From Sapria himalayana (lineage: Eukaryota > Streptophyta > Magnoliopsida > Malpighiales > Rafflesiaceae): a stretch of DNA of 64,000 nt. Of this stretch, positions 40,277 to 52,512 are shown one piece after another (within the stretch, counting starts at the first letter, position 1; every line of letters begins with the position of its first letter). Under the pieces are notes generated by a model, which worked only from the letters and a program-made list of their open reading frames with translations, was not told the DNA's origin and did no database searches. The DNA lies in contig JAREIK010000734.1 of NCBI GenBank assembly GCA_029783825.1, forward strand, positions 215,191 to 279,190, in the 5' to 3' direction. The position numbers and the translations under genes were made by a program.

Positions 40277-40305
<29 letters not shown>
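40277..40305. repeat. AC run
   Basis: About 14 AC units. The flanking sequence repeats tttataaatatta on both sides (40266 and 40314 regions), so the run may have expanded within a small duplication. Confidence 0.93.
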
Positions 40306-40310
<5 letters not shown>

Positions 40311-41259
40311 CACTTTTATAAATATTATATAGTTAATATATCACATTTATATAAACATTATAAATATGATATAGTTATATAAAAATTTATATGTTATTTA
40401 AATGTTTATAAATGTGTATAAACTTTTTATATGTTATATAAATGTTATATAAACAATTATATAAAAGGATAGTATTAAGTAAATGTTGTATTAATATTTA
40501 TAAACATCAACACATATGTATAAATATTTATAAATAATTTTATATGTTTATATAAACATATCAATGTTTATATATAATGCTATACGTTTATATATATTAA
40601 AGTATGAACATTTATATATAATGTCATAAGATTATATAAATATATAAATATTAATATATAATGTTATATGTTTTTAATATTTATATAAATATTATATTGT
40701 TACAAATCGAGCATACTATTTTCCAAAACAATATACCTCTCATGCTAGTGTTTTTGAATATATATTTTTGTTTTTATTTTTTTATTTTTTTCAAATCATG
40801 AAATTTACAGGAAGGATAAAAGTATTTCTTGAGTTTACCAGAAATTAGAAATCTTATATTTTGATATATTTTTTAATATGAATATTTACTTATTTAGGTA
40901 TTTTTTAAAAAAATATTATTTTAATGCACCATAACATAATTTTCCCTACATCTAATACATCTAACAACAATATCAAAATATTTTCAAACAATATTAAACT
41001 AGCAAAAAAAAGAGTTTACTAATCAGCAACCCCATGAGTAACTCATATTTTATATTTAATTTAGGATGGTTTTTTTTACAAGGAAAAATTTAATTTTTTC
41101 CTTAATTTTATCAAAATTAAGGAGGTTGTAAAAAACATGAACAATATCAAATTTAATGAATTTGATTTTTACACTATTATACAATAAACACAAATAGAAC
41201 ACTCATGTGTTTTAATTCTTATTTATTTGTTAGCATGGACTTGTAATTTATTTTAATTT

Positions 41260-41350
41260 GAACTATTAATTGGAAGTTAATTTTAATATCTTATAATTTG
41301 GACTATTAATTGGGTGTAAATTTTAATTTCTTATAATTTGACTATTAATT
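41260..41350. repeat. 40-bp tandem repeat, a little over two units
   Basis: actattaatt recurs at about 41262, 41302 and 41341, with ttataattt and ttttaat(a/t)tc between copies. The period is 39-40 bp. The sequence is AT-rich with no coding content. Confidence 0.75.
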
Positions 41351-42394
41351 ATAATTTATTATATTTTGAAACTTTAAAATAATTTAGAATCTACTGTATT
41401 TTTTGTAAAGTTTTAAATAGCAAATTAAATGATTTGTATAGCATGAGAAACAAGCTTTAGTATAGCATCATATTGCACATCACTATTCTCTCAATTACAC
41501 ATATATTTATATGAATGTGTGAAAGAATAGCAAAACTCAACAATTCTTTCACTAATTATGAATATTCTTGATTTAATGAGTATTCTAATTTGAGTTGGAT
41601 ATAATTTTTAAGCAAATGATTAATAATTTTTATAATTTTTAAAATATAATTTTTATATTTTATATCTTGATAAAATAAAAATTTATTATATTTTAACATT
41701 GAACAAAGTCAACTTGACAATTCAAGTAGCACAACCTGAGTTGGTATTCACCTGCAAACTAAGCAACAAAGATCTAGGTTGAGTATTTTAAACATTACTA
41801 AATCAATGTTAGCAACCAAACTTTCTGAGATATTAGTTTTGCCTTACTTAATTGCTAATTAAACAAATAAATATTTTGGCTTAACCCAAAATAGCATTTC
41901 TAACACAAGCACAATAAATAGTCAAAACTTCCATCACTTGTAAACTCTTATGAATCATAGACCAGAAAATATATGAGTTGCTTTTAATTAAATTGTTCAT
42001 AAATAAATAAAACATATTTTGTTAAATGATAATTTAAACAATAAAATTTAAGATAATATTGACATTTCATCCTATGCATTATTTGTGATCAGCTATCATT
42101 CATAAAAATTTTATATAAAACTAATATCAATTTTTTCTCAAGTAAGCTTGGTATTTAAGATGTATGTATGTGAACTTTAATGGGAGTTGAGGTGTTAAAT
42201 TGTTTTTCATGGTTTATGGTCTTGTACATAAAGGTTCATAAACCTATTTCTAATTTTTAAATATCTATAACCTAATTTATGGAGTTTTGTATGGAAATAA
42301 TGCATTTTAAATTAAAAATATAAAATATAATGTTAGTTTTAAAAATATTACCAACTTAGTGCATCTGGAAACATCATGGCAATGACCATCATTC

Positions 42395-42645
42395 ACAATT
42401 ACGGCCATTGCCACGCTGTTAAATTTTAAAAATTAGAGTCCAACATTGTGAATGACAGCTAATGAATTTTAAAAATTTTCAAATGTCATCATTGGGAACG
42501 ACAACTATTTAATTAAACCAATGGTCGTCGTTCACAATGCCAGCATTTGAATTTTAAAAATTTTTAAATGCTGGCAATAGGAACGATGACTATTTAATTA
42601 AACCAATGGCCATCATTCTCAATGCTGGATATTGAATTTTAAAAA
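42395..42645 (+). repeat. Left terminal array of 85-bp hairpin units
   Basis: Units start near 42491 (attgggaacgacaac) and 42576 (aataggaacgatgac), a period of 85, with a partial, more diverged unit to the left. Each contains the asymmetric core ctatttaattaaaccaatgg between arms of gaacga(c/t)-type and tc(g/a)tc(g/a)ttc-type sequence. A second hairpin of atgccagcattt and aaatgctggca surrounds gaattttaaaaattt. The core appears in reverse orientation at the right end, so the two arrays form an inverted repeat. Confidence 0.8.
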
Positions 42646-42787
42646 TTTTCATATGTGAGTGGTGAATTTGTAGTTGGGTAAGTTTTTAATTCTAAATCTG
42701 AATTGTAAAAGGCTACAAAGATTTACTCAATATGAGTACACCATGAGTTTGGTGTAGTTGCCTCCTCAAAAAAATTACTGGTTTTAA

Positions 42788-44403
42788 GATGTAAGAAGGC
42801 CGAAGTATATCAATATCAATAAAAGTTGCATGTCATGGTTGTAAAAGATATTAACTTATTTGTGATCAACAAATATAAAGGGCCACATACTTGTGTAAAT
42901 CCATGTTTAAACCGAGACCATCATTAACTAGAGTCAAAGTTGGTTGCTACTCATATAGAATCTATAATTATGACATAATTTATATTGTCCCCTGCTACTA
43001 TTCAAGTAATCATGATGGAGAAATGGAGATATAAAATTTCATATAAAAAAGCCTTGGATGGGAAGCATAAGGCATTTATACACTTATTTGGTGATTTTAT
43101 TTAATCATATATAGATCTACCACATTTGTTCATGGCCATAGAATAAGCCAATCCTAGATGTGTTGTTATTTGGAAAACCATCTTTCATAGTGTGTCAAAT
43201 AATGAGACATATCAGTGCATGTTCTAGTAATTCAAGCCATCTATTGAAGGGTTCACAAATTATCATTCTATACTAAGTATTAATGGTACACATTTGTATG
43301 AGAAGTATAAAGGGACATTGTTGATTGCTATGAGATGTGACTGAAATAATTAGTTATTTCCATTGACATTTACTATCATAGAAGGCAAGAATATTGATAG
43401 TTGGGGAATTTTCATGGCATGTATCAGAAATAGTGTAACTTAACGGACAGGGATTTGTGTAATATTTGACAGACATCCAGGTATTATAGCAGCTATGAGT
43501 GATCATCATTTTAATTGGGATGCACCATATGGCTATCACAAGATCTATATGTATCATCTTGCAAGTAATTTTATGACCAGATTCAAAGATAAATAGAATT
43601 TGGTCTGCAAAGTAGATGTTGTGACAACAACACAGAAGATGAATAGGCATATGGCTACAATTGAGAGAATTAATTTTGAAGCACGATAATGGTTAGAGGT
43701 GATCCCTCTTCCGTTATGAGTACTTTCTCATGATGGAAGTTGAAAATATGGAATAATGACAACCAATATATCAATGGTATTTAATAGTGAACATAAAGGG
43801 GCTCATAGCTTACTAATCACTATAATAGTTCAGTTAATATTTTCTTGCCTTAACAGTTACTTTGCTACAAGAAGGGAACAAGGTGCTGATAGATTAGCAT
43901 CAGATGAGCAGTTCACACTATATGTTGATACTCGGATTCAAGGTCATGTGGTTAAGGCTGAATTAATAGAAATTGTTCTTTACGATTACATATAGGGCAT
44001 ATTTTCATGTAAGGTCCAAGAGACCTCAACATAAATGACAAGAAATATACATGTGGTAAGACACTGATATATGGATTTCCATGTAACCATTACATAGCAA
44101 CATGTCAGCATCAATGAGTTGATTTTTAGTTATTTGTTCAAGACTACTACACTACCTAGTCCTACTATGACACTTGAGAAATCTTGTTTTATCCCATATT
44201 CAAAGAAGATGAATGACTTTTTTATGATGGTCCAATGATTATAGCTAAAATGTCAATGAAACGACAAAGTCAATGGCTATCCTAAATCAATCTGTTTGCA
44301 TAATAAAATAGACATTAGGGAGGAGAAAACTAAGATAAAATGTAGGTTGTGTAAACAAGAGGGTCACAATCAGTGGTCTTGTAAGAATAGAAATCAAGTT
44401 TAG
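42788..44403 (+). pseudogene. MURA-type Mutator transposase, inactivated
   Basis: Translation gives the plant MURA order. An N-terminal HTC-type stretch (KYKGPHTCVNPCLNRDHH) comes near 42870-42930. Then comes ISYKKALDGKHKAF and LFGDF near 43035-43105, and the DDE region KPSIEGF, SINGTHLYEKYKGTLLIAM, FDRHPGIIAAMSDHH and HLASNFMTRFKDK (43236-43596). MTTNISMVFNSEHKGA follows at 43756. Next are a SWIM zinc finger (YTCGKTLIYGFPCNHYIATC, about 44046-44107) and a CCHC knuckle (CRLCKQEGHNQWSC, 44341-44382), ending at a stop at 44403. The first catalytic Asp is replaced by Asn (codon 43282-43284); the second is present (43468-43470). At least ten in-frame stops and a frameshift between about 43985 and 44040 break it. 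Confidence 0.92.
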
Positions 44404-44633
44404 TTGTTTATTTGTAAAAGAGGCCTCACTTTTTTGTTGTTATTCGGTATAAGACTTATGTACTAATATTAATTTTTTATAAATGAGGCCCTGATTTTTT
44501 GTTGTTGTCTTGTATCAAACTTATTCTATTGTATGAAACATTCTTATTCTATGTGTGTATTATAAATTATCATTGTGATTAATATTGATAACCATGTTTG
44601 ATAATTATTCTAGATTTGTTATATCTTATAGAT

Positions 44634-46397
44634 ATGGCTAGGGGGTTTCATGATGTGGATCTGTCGGATACATCTATCTTGGAATTGCAAGATAGACACC
44701 GATCACACTTAGTAGATATGGAGCAAGTACATAATTATTAATTAGCAATTACTATTAGTAGTTTTAACATGTAATTTATACATAATCACTTTTAAATTTG
44801 GTTGTTTTGTTGCTTATAGATTCATGAGATCCTCTACCCTTGACAACAGATGAGAGCCTTCATGACTATGTGGAGGATGGATATTTGGATTCAGCCATAC
44901 ATGATTAGGGTTGGATTTTATGCTATATATCATTTGGGCCACATTGCGATTGGTTAGCCACTTATCACCTCACTCATCGAGAGATGGTCGCCCGAGATAC
45001 ACACATTTCATGTGCTAGTAGGAAAGATGATGATTATCTTATAAGATGTCACCATCCTCCTTGGCCTTCGTATCCATGACCCAACAGTCACTGGCACATA
45101 TGTGTTTGATGTGGCTGGTGTTGTGCGTGGAGTTGCTCGGTGTCATCCCATCCACCGATGCTATCAGAAGAGCCACTATCTCTTTGTGGTGGTTATGTAT
45201 CTAGTTATACACCCCACCACCTGTTGCAGATGAAGTAACATTAGAGTGTTGTGCATGTGGGTTCATCTTAGTGCTTATTGGATCATTCTTGTCTGTGGAC
45301 AAGAAGGGTGTGCATGTTCTCATGTTCTTTCTCTCACTACTTTGAGATTTGATGGATACTATGAGATATAGTTGGGGTGGTGCAGTACTAGCACATACAT
45401 ACCATGAGTTATGCCTAGCTAGCTTAAATCATAGCCATGGTATTAGCAGTTGTATTACACTCATACAAGTATGTAATAAATGAGAATGTGTGTTGTTATG
45501 TATGGATGATTTATCATATTTTTCTTAACATAATATAAAAACTACAATATTATGACCCAATTCTAATTATTTTGTATTCAGCTATGGTCTTGGGATAGAC
45601 TTCACGTCAGGTGACCCAATTTTGGGCAACCACACGCAGATATAGCACCACCACCCGCTCATGCCTTACACGATGCTGATGTCAATTTCGGGAATGGTGA
45701 CCTACCTGAGGCTATTCGTAATGGATTACCAGCTCAATCTCTGGCAAAGCTAGAGGTAGAGCTAGCTCTTTCACTAGGGGGTAGATGAAGAGTACCTTTG
45801 ACATGGGTGCATAACCCATCGGGTGTACTCCTAAACCGACATCAGGTAGATGCACAGACTCCTGATCAGGGAATATTTATGTAAAATTATATGGTTCTAT
45901 ATTAATTATATTCATATTATTGTAAAATTTATTGATATTATGTGTTCACATGTAGGTGTCATGGCAACCATACGTGGGAGAGTTACTTGATCAGCTCCCA
46001 TATATCTGCTTAGCTGATCAGGAGATCTAGGAGATGATGTCATAGCTTATTTGTTTCAAGATTGTTGAGTGGAATCATCCAAATAAAGTCATGCACTAGT
46101 TTGGAATGCTTCAAGAGATACCTCCAGCTTGCTCATACGAGGAACAGTTGCATGCAATGGATGCATGTGGATGATACCAGTGCGATTGGGTGATGTATAA
46201 TGCCACATACATAGAATTATAGGAGACATGAGTGGCTAGGATTATCACTTCACCCCCTATGGTAGGTATAATGGACTTTCATTATCCATACATGCAGTGG
46301 TATCATCGTATTACATGATGTTTTATGGCACCATTACTTCATAGGAATGATATGGGGTTCCATACTACAACCGGTAGTATAGATCTTTTGGTAGGTT
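44634..46397 (+). pseudogene. Plant mobile domain (PMD, MAIN-like) gene, inactivated
   Basis: Exon 1 starts ATG at 44634 and ends before GT at 44727. The intron ends with AG at 44819. Exon 2 encodes the PMD core: RVGFYAIYHLGHIAIG, LITSLIERWSPEIHTFHVL, DVTILLGLRIHDPTVTGT, then YSWGGAVLAHTYHELCLASL. A GT at 45469 and AG at 45581 bound the next intron. Exon 3 begins LWSWDRLHV. Exon 4 starts at 45956 (VSWQPYVGELLDQLP) and includes VEWNHPNKVMH and FGMLQEIPP, reaching WYHRIT near 46307-46315. PMD proteins of the MAIN/MAIL1 family act in transposon silencing, and PMD genes are also carried by Mutator-like elements. Here about ten in-frame stops break the domain. Its place 230 bp downstream of MURA on the same strand supports element origin. 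Confidence 0.9.
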
Positions 46398-47659
46398 AGA
46401 GTCATGTGTATCTAAAATATTTTACCTAATTTTTAATAATTAGATTATGTAATTATAATTCTTTCTTTGGTTCGCTCAGATTGCCACTATGGTTGACATA
46501 GTCATTCACTCTCGTGTTGATACCCTTAGTGCTTTATTCGACATACATCATATTACCCGATCGGTGTTATACCAGATTGGTGAAGAACATCATATCACTG
46601 GGTACACTAAGGAAGCTTCGACATCACATGAACCATTTATTAGATCTCAGTTTTCATCAACACCATCACGTATGCATCCCATTTGATGTAGAGAGAGAGG
46701 GAGAGCGGGAATTGATCACAAAGGTCATGCTCGAGATGCTAGGTTTGGTTATGGTTCAGATAGTGAGAGTGGTTTAGGTACACTTCGAGCCGACAATGCC
46801 TACTTTTTACCCTTCATCCAAGATGTTTATACCCACACACACCTACATATCACCTTACATACCCACTTAAATTGACTCATCACCTTCCATACCCCCTATA
46901 TTGACACAATTCCTCTAAAAGTGTTTGTTCCTTCTGATTATCCAAGATATTCTCTGATCATCTTGGACACAATTCCTGCTAAAGTTGTGTGTGTGTTAAA
47001 TTTATCTTATTCAAGTCTTTTAAATAAATATGCTTATCTATTTTTGTTGCATGTGATGTTTTATGTATTTTGATTGAAACAGAAAGGAGGGTACAGATTT
47101 TGTTGCCAAGGTGAAATTAAGTTTAAGCGACCAGGCATGATGCCTCCCACAACCAATATCTTCGATAGGTTGTTCATACATGCGATTAGATTGCGAGATC
47201 ACTTGTTGTCTATGCACAAAAAAAAGGTTGGAGGCACATACAACTCTTTTTGTGGGACCTAGGAGAAGATTGTCAATTCTACATCATAGATATGATTTGA
47301 TGTTTAGCATGATTATGTATTTGTTGGATGATTAGAACTCATGTGTGTGTGTGTGTTAGCTTCAAATATGGGTTTAATTTATTTTGTAATTTTTTTAGTT
47401 GGATACAATAGAATCTATGTATTCTATAATTTAATTTTTTGCACTTGAGATGTGGATAATTAAAAGACTAATGAAGATATCTATATAATATGCAAATGCT
47501 GAATTGTTTGGAGCTGTAGGGGTTGGTGAAGAGGAGGAGGCCACTCGTGGAATAATGGTTTGAAAAATTTAGGGGGTTAGGTGAAAATGAAGAAAAGAAA
47601 ATGGAGGAAGGGAGAAGAAGATTATACAGGGATAAACTAGTTTAAAGCTAGTGTTTTGA
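46398..47659. other. 3' part of the Mutator-like element, no gene recognised
   Basis: This segment lies between the recognisable PMD end and the right terminal array. A possible further exon of the PMD gene follows an AG near 46480 and reads about 65 codons from 46489. A second open stretch at 47074-47262 reads RFCCQGEIKFKRPG and similar sequence. Neither has a domain I recognise. A G- and A-rich stretch at 47505-47630 could be a captured fragment of host DNA, but nothing proves it. Confidence 0.5.
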
Positions 47660-47885
47660 ATGACAGATATTAGTTTAATTAAATAGTCATCGTTCCCAAT
47701 GCCAGTATTTGAAAACTTTTAAATTTAATAGCTAGCATTGAGAATGACTACCATTGGTTTAATTAAATAGCAGTCGTTCCTAAGTTGGCATTTAATAATG
47801 TTTGAAATTCAAATGCCGGCATTGTGAATGATGACCATTTGTTTAATTAAATAGTCATCATTCTCAATGCTGGCATATGAAAATT
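47660..47885 (-). repeat. Right terminal array of 84-bp hairpin units (inverted)
   Basis: On the plus strand, units begin cattgagaatgac at 47736 and cattgtgaatgat at 47820, a period of 84, with a further partial unit from about 47664. The core reads ccattggtttaattaaatag, the reverse complement of the left core. The outer edge passes through tgctggcatatgaaaattttt to unrelated sequence near 47890. Confidence 0.8.
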
Positions 47886-47989
47886 TTTAAAAATCTATAA
47901 CCAAAATTCACAACACAGGCATCTGCTTTTTAAAATACAAAAGCATGGTTATTAATATTAAATTCTAAAAATAAATTTCAAGATAATTA

Positions 47990-48248
47990 TTTAGTGAGGG
48001 ATATTTTCTGGAGCAACCTTTGTACAAAATTTAGCGCCAACCTTTGTACAAAAATCTAAGACAATATTGGCTAGAGATATTTTTCCATCAAAAATTTTTA
48101 TCACTATTCCATCAAAAATCTATCACAAATTATTCATTCAATATAAAATCAAACATATCTTGCTATTCCCTAGCTAATCCCTTTGAAATTAGCTAGGGAT
48201 TATTTGCCTAGGAAATTTTCATAGCTAAATAGATAATTTCTTATAGTG
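47990..48248 (-). mobile_element. CACTA-type transposon terminus, right end only
   Basis: The insertion ends in ttatagtg at 48241-48248. Read outward-in on the minus strand this is CACTATAAGAAATTATC, which matches the consensus start of plant CACTA (En/Spm-type) elements, CACTA(C/T)AAGAAA. Just inside are a perfect 12-bp hairpin (48167-48178 and 48188-48199) and two direct copies of caacctttgtacaaaa (about 48023 and 48042), as expected of subterminal repeats. No left end with the same inverted repeat was found in 36171-48000, so only one end is claimed. Confidence 0.65.
48167..48199. repeat. Perfect 12-bp inverted repeat
   Basis: Arms tccctagctaat and attagctaggga flank the 9-base loop cccctttgaa-type spacer (48179-48187). 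It lies 49 bp from the CACTA-like end and probably belongs to its subterminal region. Confidence 0.85.
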
Positions 48249-51200
48249 TATGTGTCTATCCATCTATATATCTATTTATATATGTATCTATCTATTTGTC
48301 TGTCTGTCTAATTGGATATCTATATATTTATATATCTATATATCTATCTATTTGACTATTTATCTATTTATCTATTTATCTATTTAACTATCTATCTATC
48401 TATCTCTTCTATTTATCTAATAATCAATCAATCAATCTGGCTGTCTATCTATCTATCTATCTATCTATCTGTCTATCTATATATCTATTTATCTATTTAT
48501 AAATCAATCAATCTATTTGTTTATCTATCTATATATATCTATTTATTTGTCTATCTATCTATCTCCCAATCAATCTAAATATCTGTTTATCTATTAATTT
48601 ATCTATCTATCTCTTTGCATATATGTCTATATATCTATCTATAAATCTGTCTATCTATCTATCTATCTATCGATCTTTCTATATTTTTATCTAACTAACT
48701 AACTATCTATCTATCTAGCTATCTTTCATTATTTTATTCTATCTGTCTATCTATCTATTTATCTATCTATCTTTATATATATATATATTTATATTAATCA
48801 ATATATAAATCTGTCTATCAATCTATCTATAAATATGTATATCAATCAATCTATCAATGTTTCTATCAATATGATTATATATTGGTCCATATATATGTCT
48901 ATCTATCAGTATATCTATCTATATATCTACTGACTATCTAGGTGTCTATCTGTCTGTCTCTCTATATATTTATTTATATGTGTATCTATATATCTATCGA
49001 TCTATTTATCTATTTATCTATCTATTTGTCTATTTATTTATCTATCTACCTATCTATCTTTCATTATATCAATCTATTTATCAATTAATCTACCTATTTG
49101 TCTATCAATGTATCTATCAATATGTTTGTCAAAATATTTATTTATCTATTTGCTATTTGTCTGCTGGCTATTTGTCTATTTGTCTGTCTGGCTATCTATC
49201 TATTTAACTATCAATCTATTTGTCAGTTAGTCTAACTATCTATCTGTCAGTGTGTCTAGTTTTCTATATGTTTATCTATCAATCTGTCTGGATATCTATT
49301 AGTCTTTCTAATTGTCAATCTGCCTAACAATCTATCTACCTGACATTTTGCCTGCATAAATATTTGTATGTTTATCTATCTATTATCTATCAATCAATCA
49401 TTCTATCTATTTATCTGTCAATCTATCTACCTATTTGTCTATCTATTTGTTGATGTATCTATCTATGTATTTGTCTTTCGATCTTTCTATCTATCTGACT
49501 ATCAATCTAACTAAATATTTATCTGTCTATCTATCTATTTATCTGCCAATTGATATATCTATCTATCATTATGTCTTTTTATCCATCTATCTATCTATTT
49601 ATTGGACTATCTTATGTATCTATCAATCGATGTATCTATCTATATGTCAATTTGACTATCTATTTGTATATCTATCTATTTATCTATTATTTATCTATCT
49701 ATCAATCTGACTATCTATCTGATCTATCTATCTGTCTATCTATCTTTCTTTCTATCTTTCTAAAAATTTGTCTATTTATTCATCTAAATATCATCTACTT
49801 ATCTATATGTCTATTTGTCTATCAATCTATTTAGCAATCTATCTATCTACATGTCTTTCAATCTATATATCTTTCTATCTATCAATCTCTCTAACAATTA
49901 TTATATCAAATTGTGTATCAATATGTCTATCAAGCTATCTATAAATCTATCTATTAATTTGCCTATCAAACAATAAATCTATCTATCTATCTATCTATCT
50001 ATCTTACTATCTGTCTATCTATATGTAATATATGTGTCTATCTATCTGTCTATTTTCTAATTATTTATCTAATTATCTATCTATCTGTCTGTCTATCTAT
50101 ATATGTATTTGTATATCTATCTATCTATATATGTATCTAATTATCTATCTATGTATCTATCTATATATCTATCTGTCTATCTATCTATCTATCTATCTGT
50201 CTGTTGTCTATCTATCTATCTATAAATCTTTCTGTCTATCTATTTGTCTATCTTTCATATATCTTTCTCTCTATCTATATGGCTATCTATCAATCTATCT
50301 TTCTATTTATCTATCAATCTATCTATCTAATTGTCTATCTATCTATCTTTCTATATGTCTATCTTTATATTGTTCTACCTATAAATTTATTTATCAATAA
50401 ATCTACCTATTTATCTATTAATCTATCTATCAATTTGTTTATCAAACTATTTTTATATCTATCTATGTGTCTATCAATTTATTTATCTATCTGTCAATTT
50501 TTCTACCTATCTATCTGACTATTTTTATCTATCTATCTATTTATTTGTATATATATCTATCTATCTATTTATCTATATATATTTATTTGTCTGTCTGTCT
50601 GCCTATCTAACTATCTATCTATTTGTCTATCTATCTATTTGGATGCCTGCCTATTTGTCTATCTATATATCTATCTATCTGTCTATATATTTATGTATTT
50701 ATCTGTGTATATATATACCTTTCTTTCTATATAAGTATCTATCTATTGATCTATCTATCTATATGATAATCTATCTGTCTATCTATCTTTGTAATTAATT
50801 TTCTATCTATGTGTCTATCTATCTGTGTATCTATATGGGTATTTATTTATCTCTCTATTTTTCTATCTATTTGTCTATCTATATATCTATCTTTCTACCT
50901 ATATATTTATTTATCTATCTATATGTTTGTCTATGGATCATTCTATCAACTATCTATCTATCATTCTATCTTTCTATCTAAAAATATATTTATGTATCTG
51001 TCTTTCAATTTTTCTATCTATATTTATATCAATCTCTCAATCAAATTTGTATATGAAACTATGCATCAATTTATTTATCACTCTATCTATCTTTCTGACT
51101 CTTAATCTATCTATTAATATGTCAATCTATCTATCTATCTATCTGACTATCTATGTATCAATCTATGTGTCTATCTATATGTCTATCATTTTGTCTATCT

Positions 51201-52510
51201 ATCAATCTATTTGTAAATCTATATATCATTCTATTTATCTATCTAATTATCTATGTATTTATTTATATATATGTATTTATGTCTATCTATTTATATATTT
51301 ATCTATCTACTTGTCTATTTGTCTATCTCTCTATTTTTCTTTCTTTATATTAAATTGTCAATCAGTCTGTATACTTTTTGTCTATTTATCAGTCTTTCTA
51401 ATCTGCCCATCTATCTATCTATCTTTCTATATTTCTATTTATCTATCTTTATATCTATCTATCTATTTATTTTTCTATCAATCAATTAATCTATCAATCA
51501 ATCTATTTATCTTTCAATCGTTCAATCTAATTATCAATCAATCTACCTATTTGTCTATCTATTGTTAACCAATCTGTCTATCGAACTATTTATCTATCTA
51601 TATATTTATCTGTCTCTATGTCTATATGTTTGTCTCTTTTTCTGCCTATCTATATGTTTATCTGTCTAGTTGTCTAAATTTTTCCCTTAATGTCTATCTT
51701 CCAAACTAACGATCTACTTGATTGTCTCTTTTTCCTAACTATTTGTCTGACTAATCTATCTGTTTATCTGTCTATATTTCTATCTATTTATCTATTTATA
51801 TATCTAACTAACTATCTATCTGTCTATCTACATATCTATTTGCATATCTATAAGTTTATCTATATGTCTATCTATATGTCTATCATCTATCTATCTATCT
51901 ATCTGACTATATATATATATCTATATATTTATATATTATTTGTCTATCTATTTGTCTATCTATCTATCTATTTATTTATAAATCTGTCTGTCTATTTGTC
52001 TGTCTACCTATCTTTTTATCTATCTATCAATCAATATAACTATTTATCTATCGAACTATCTATCAATATATCTGTCTATCTATCTATTTATATATCTATC
52101 TATATGTTAGTATATCTATTTTTAATATATCTATCCATCAATCTATCTAATAATCTATTTATCTATCTAACTATATATCGATATATTTGTCTATTTATCT
52201 TTCTATCTATTTGTCTATTTATATATTTTTATATTTATCTTTCTATCTATATGTCTATCTATCTATCTATCTATCTACCTATCTATATATAAATCTATCT
52301 GACTTTGAATTTGTCTTAGCTATATATATATTGATCTCTCTATCAGTTTGTATATCCAACTATATTTCAATCTATCTACAAATCTATATATCTATCTGTC
52401 TATTAATCTTTCTATCAATCAATCGATCTATCTCTGTTCCTATGTTTTTATCTATCTATCTATCTATCTATTTAATTATATGTCTATATATGTGACTATA
52501 TATCTATATA

Positions 52511-52512
<2 letters not shown>

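Larger units (their letters stand above)
38591..42361. other. AT-rich non-satellite DNA, no gene recognised
   Basis: This is the middle part of the insertion. It holds an AG run (38951-38974), two 60-bp tandem units (38971-39090), an AC run (40277-40305), a long stretch of atgtttatataaatg-type sequence (40190-40690), a pair of dispersed direct repeats (40138-40195 and 41463-41522) and a 40-bp tandem repeat (41260-41350). Open frames here are short and show no recognisable domain. Confidence 0.6.
42362..47940 (+). mobile_element. Decayed Mutator-like element carrying a plant mobile domain gene (MULE-PMD)
   Basis: Two plus-strand pseudogenes, a MURA-type transposase (42788-44403) and a PMD gene (44634 to about 46397), lie between inverted arrays of 84-85-bp units (42395-42645 and 47660-47885). 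This is the layout known for plant Mutator-like elements that carry a PMD gene. Both genes have many stop codons and at least one frameshift, so the element cannot move by itself. The outer ends are approximate, because I could not match clean terminal bases or a 9-11-bp target duplication. It lies inside a larger non-satellite block and is not directly bordered by satellite. Confidence 0.85.

Noticed and set aside
43354..43650. 98-codon minus-strand frame
   Set aside because: It is the shadow of the conserved MURA DDE region, which is clear on the plus strand.
42300..47960. Exact outer ends and target duplication of the Mutator-like element
   Set aside because: Sequence outside the 84-85-bp arrays (42300-42395 and 47885-47960) shows only weak similarity in inverted orientation, and I saw no convincing 9-11-bp flanking repeat. 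The ends are therefore given as approximate.
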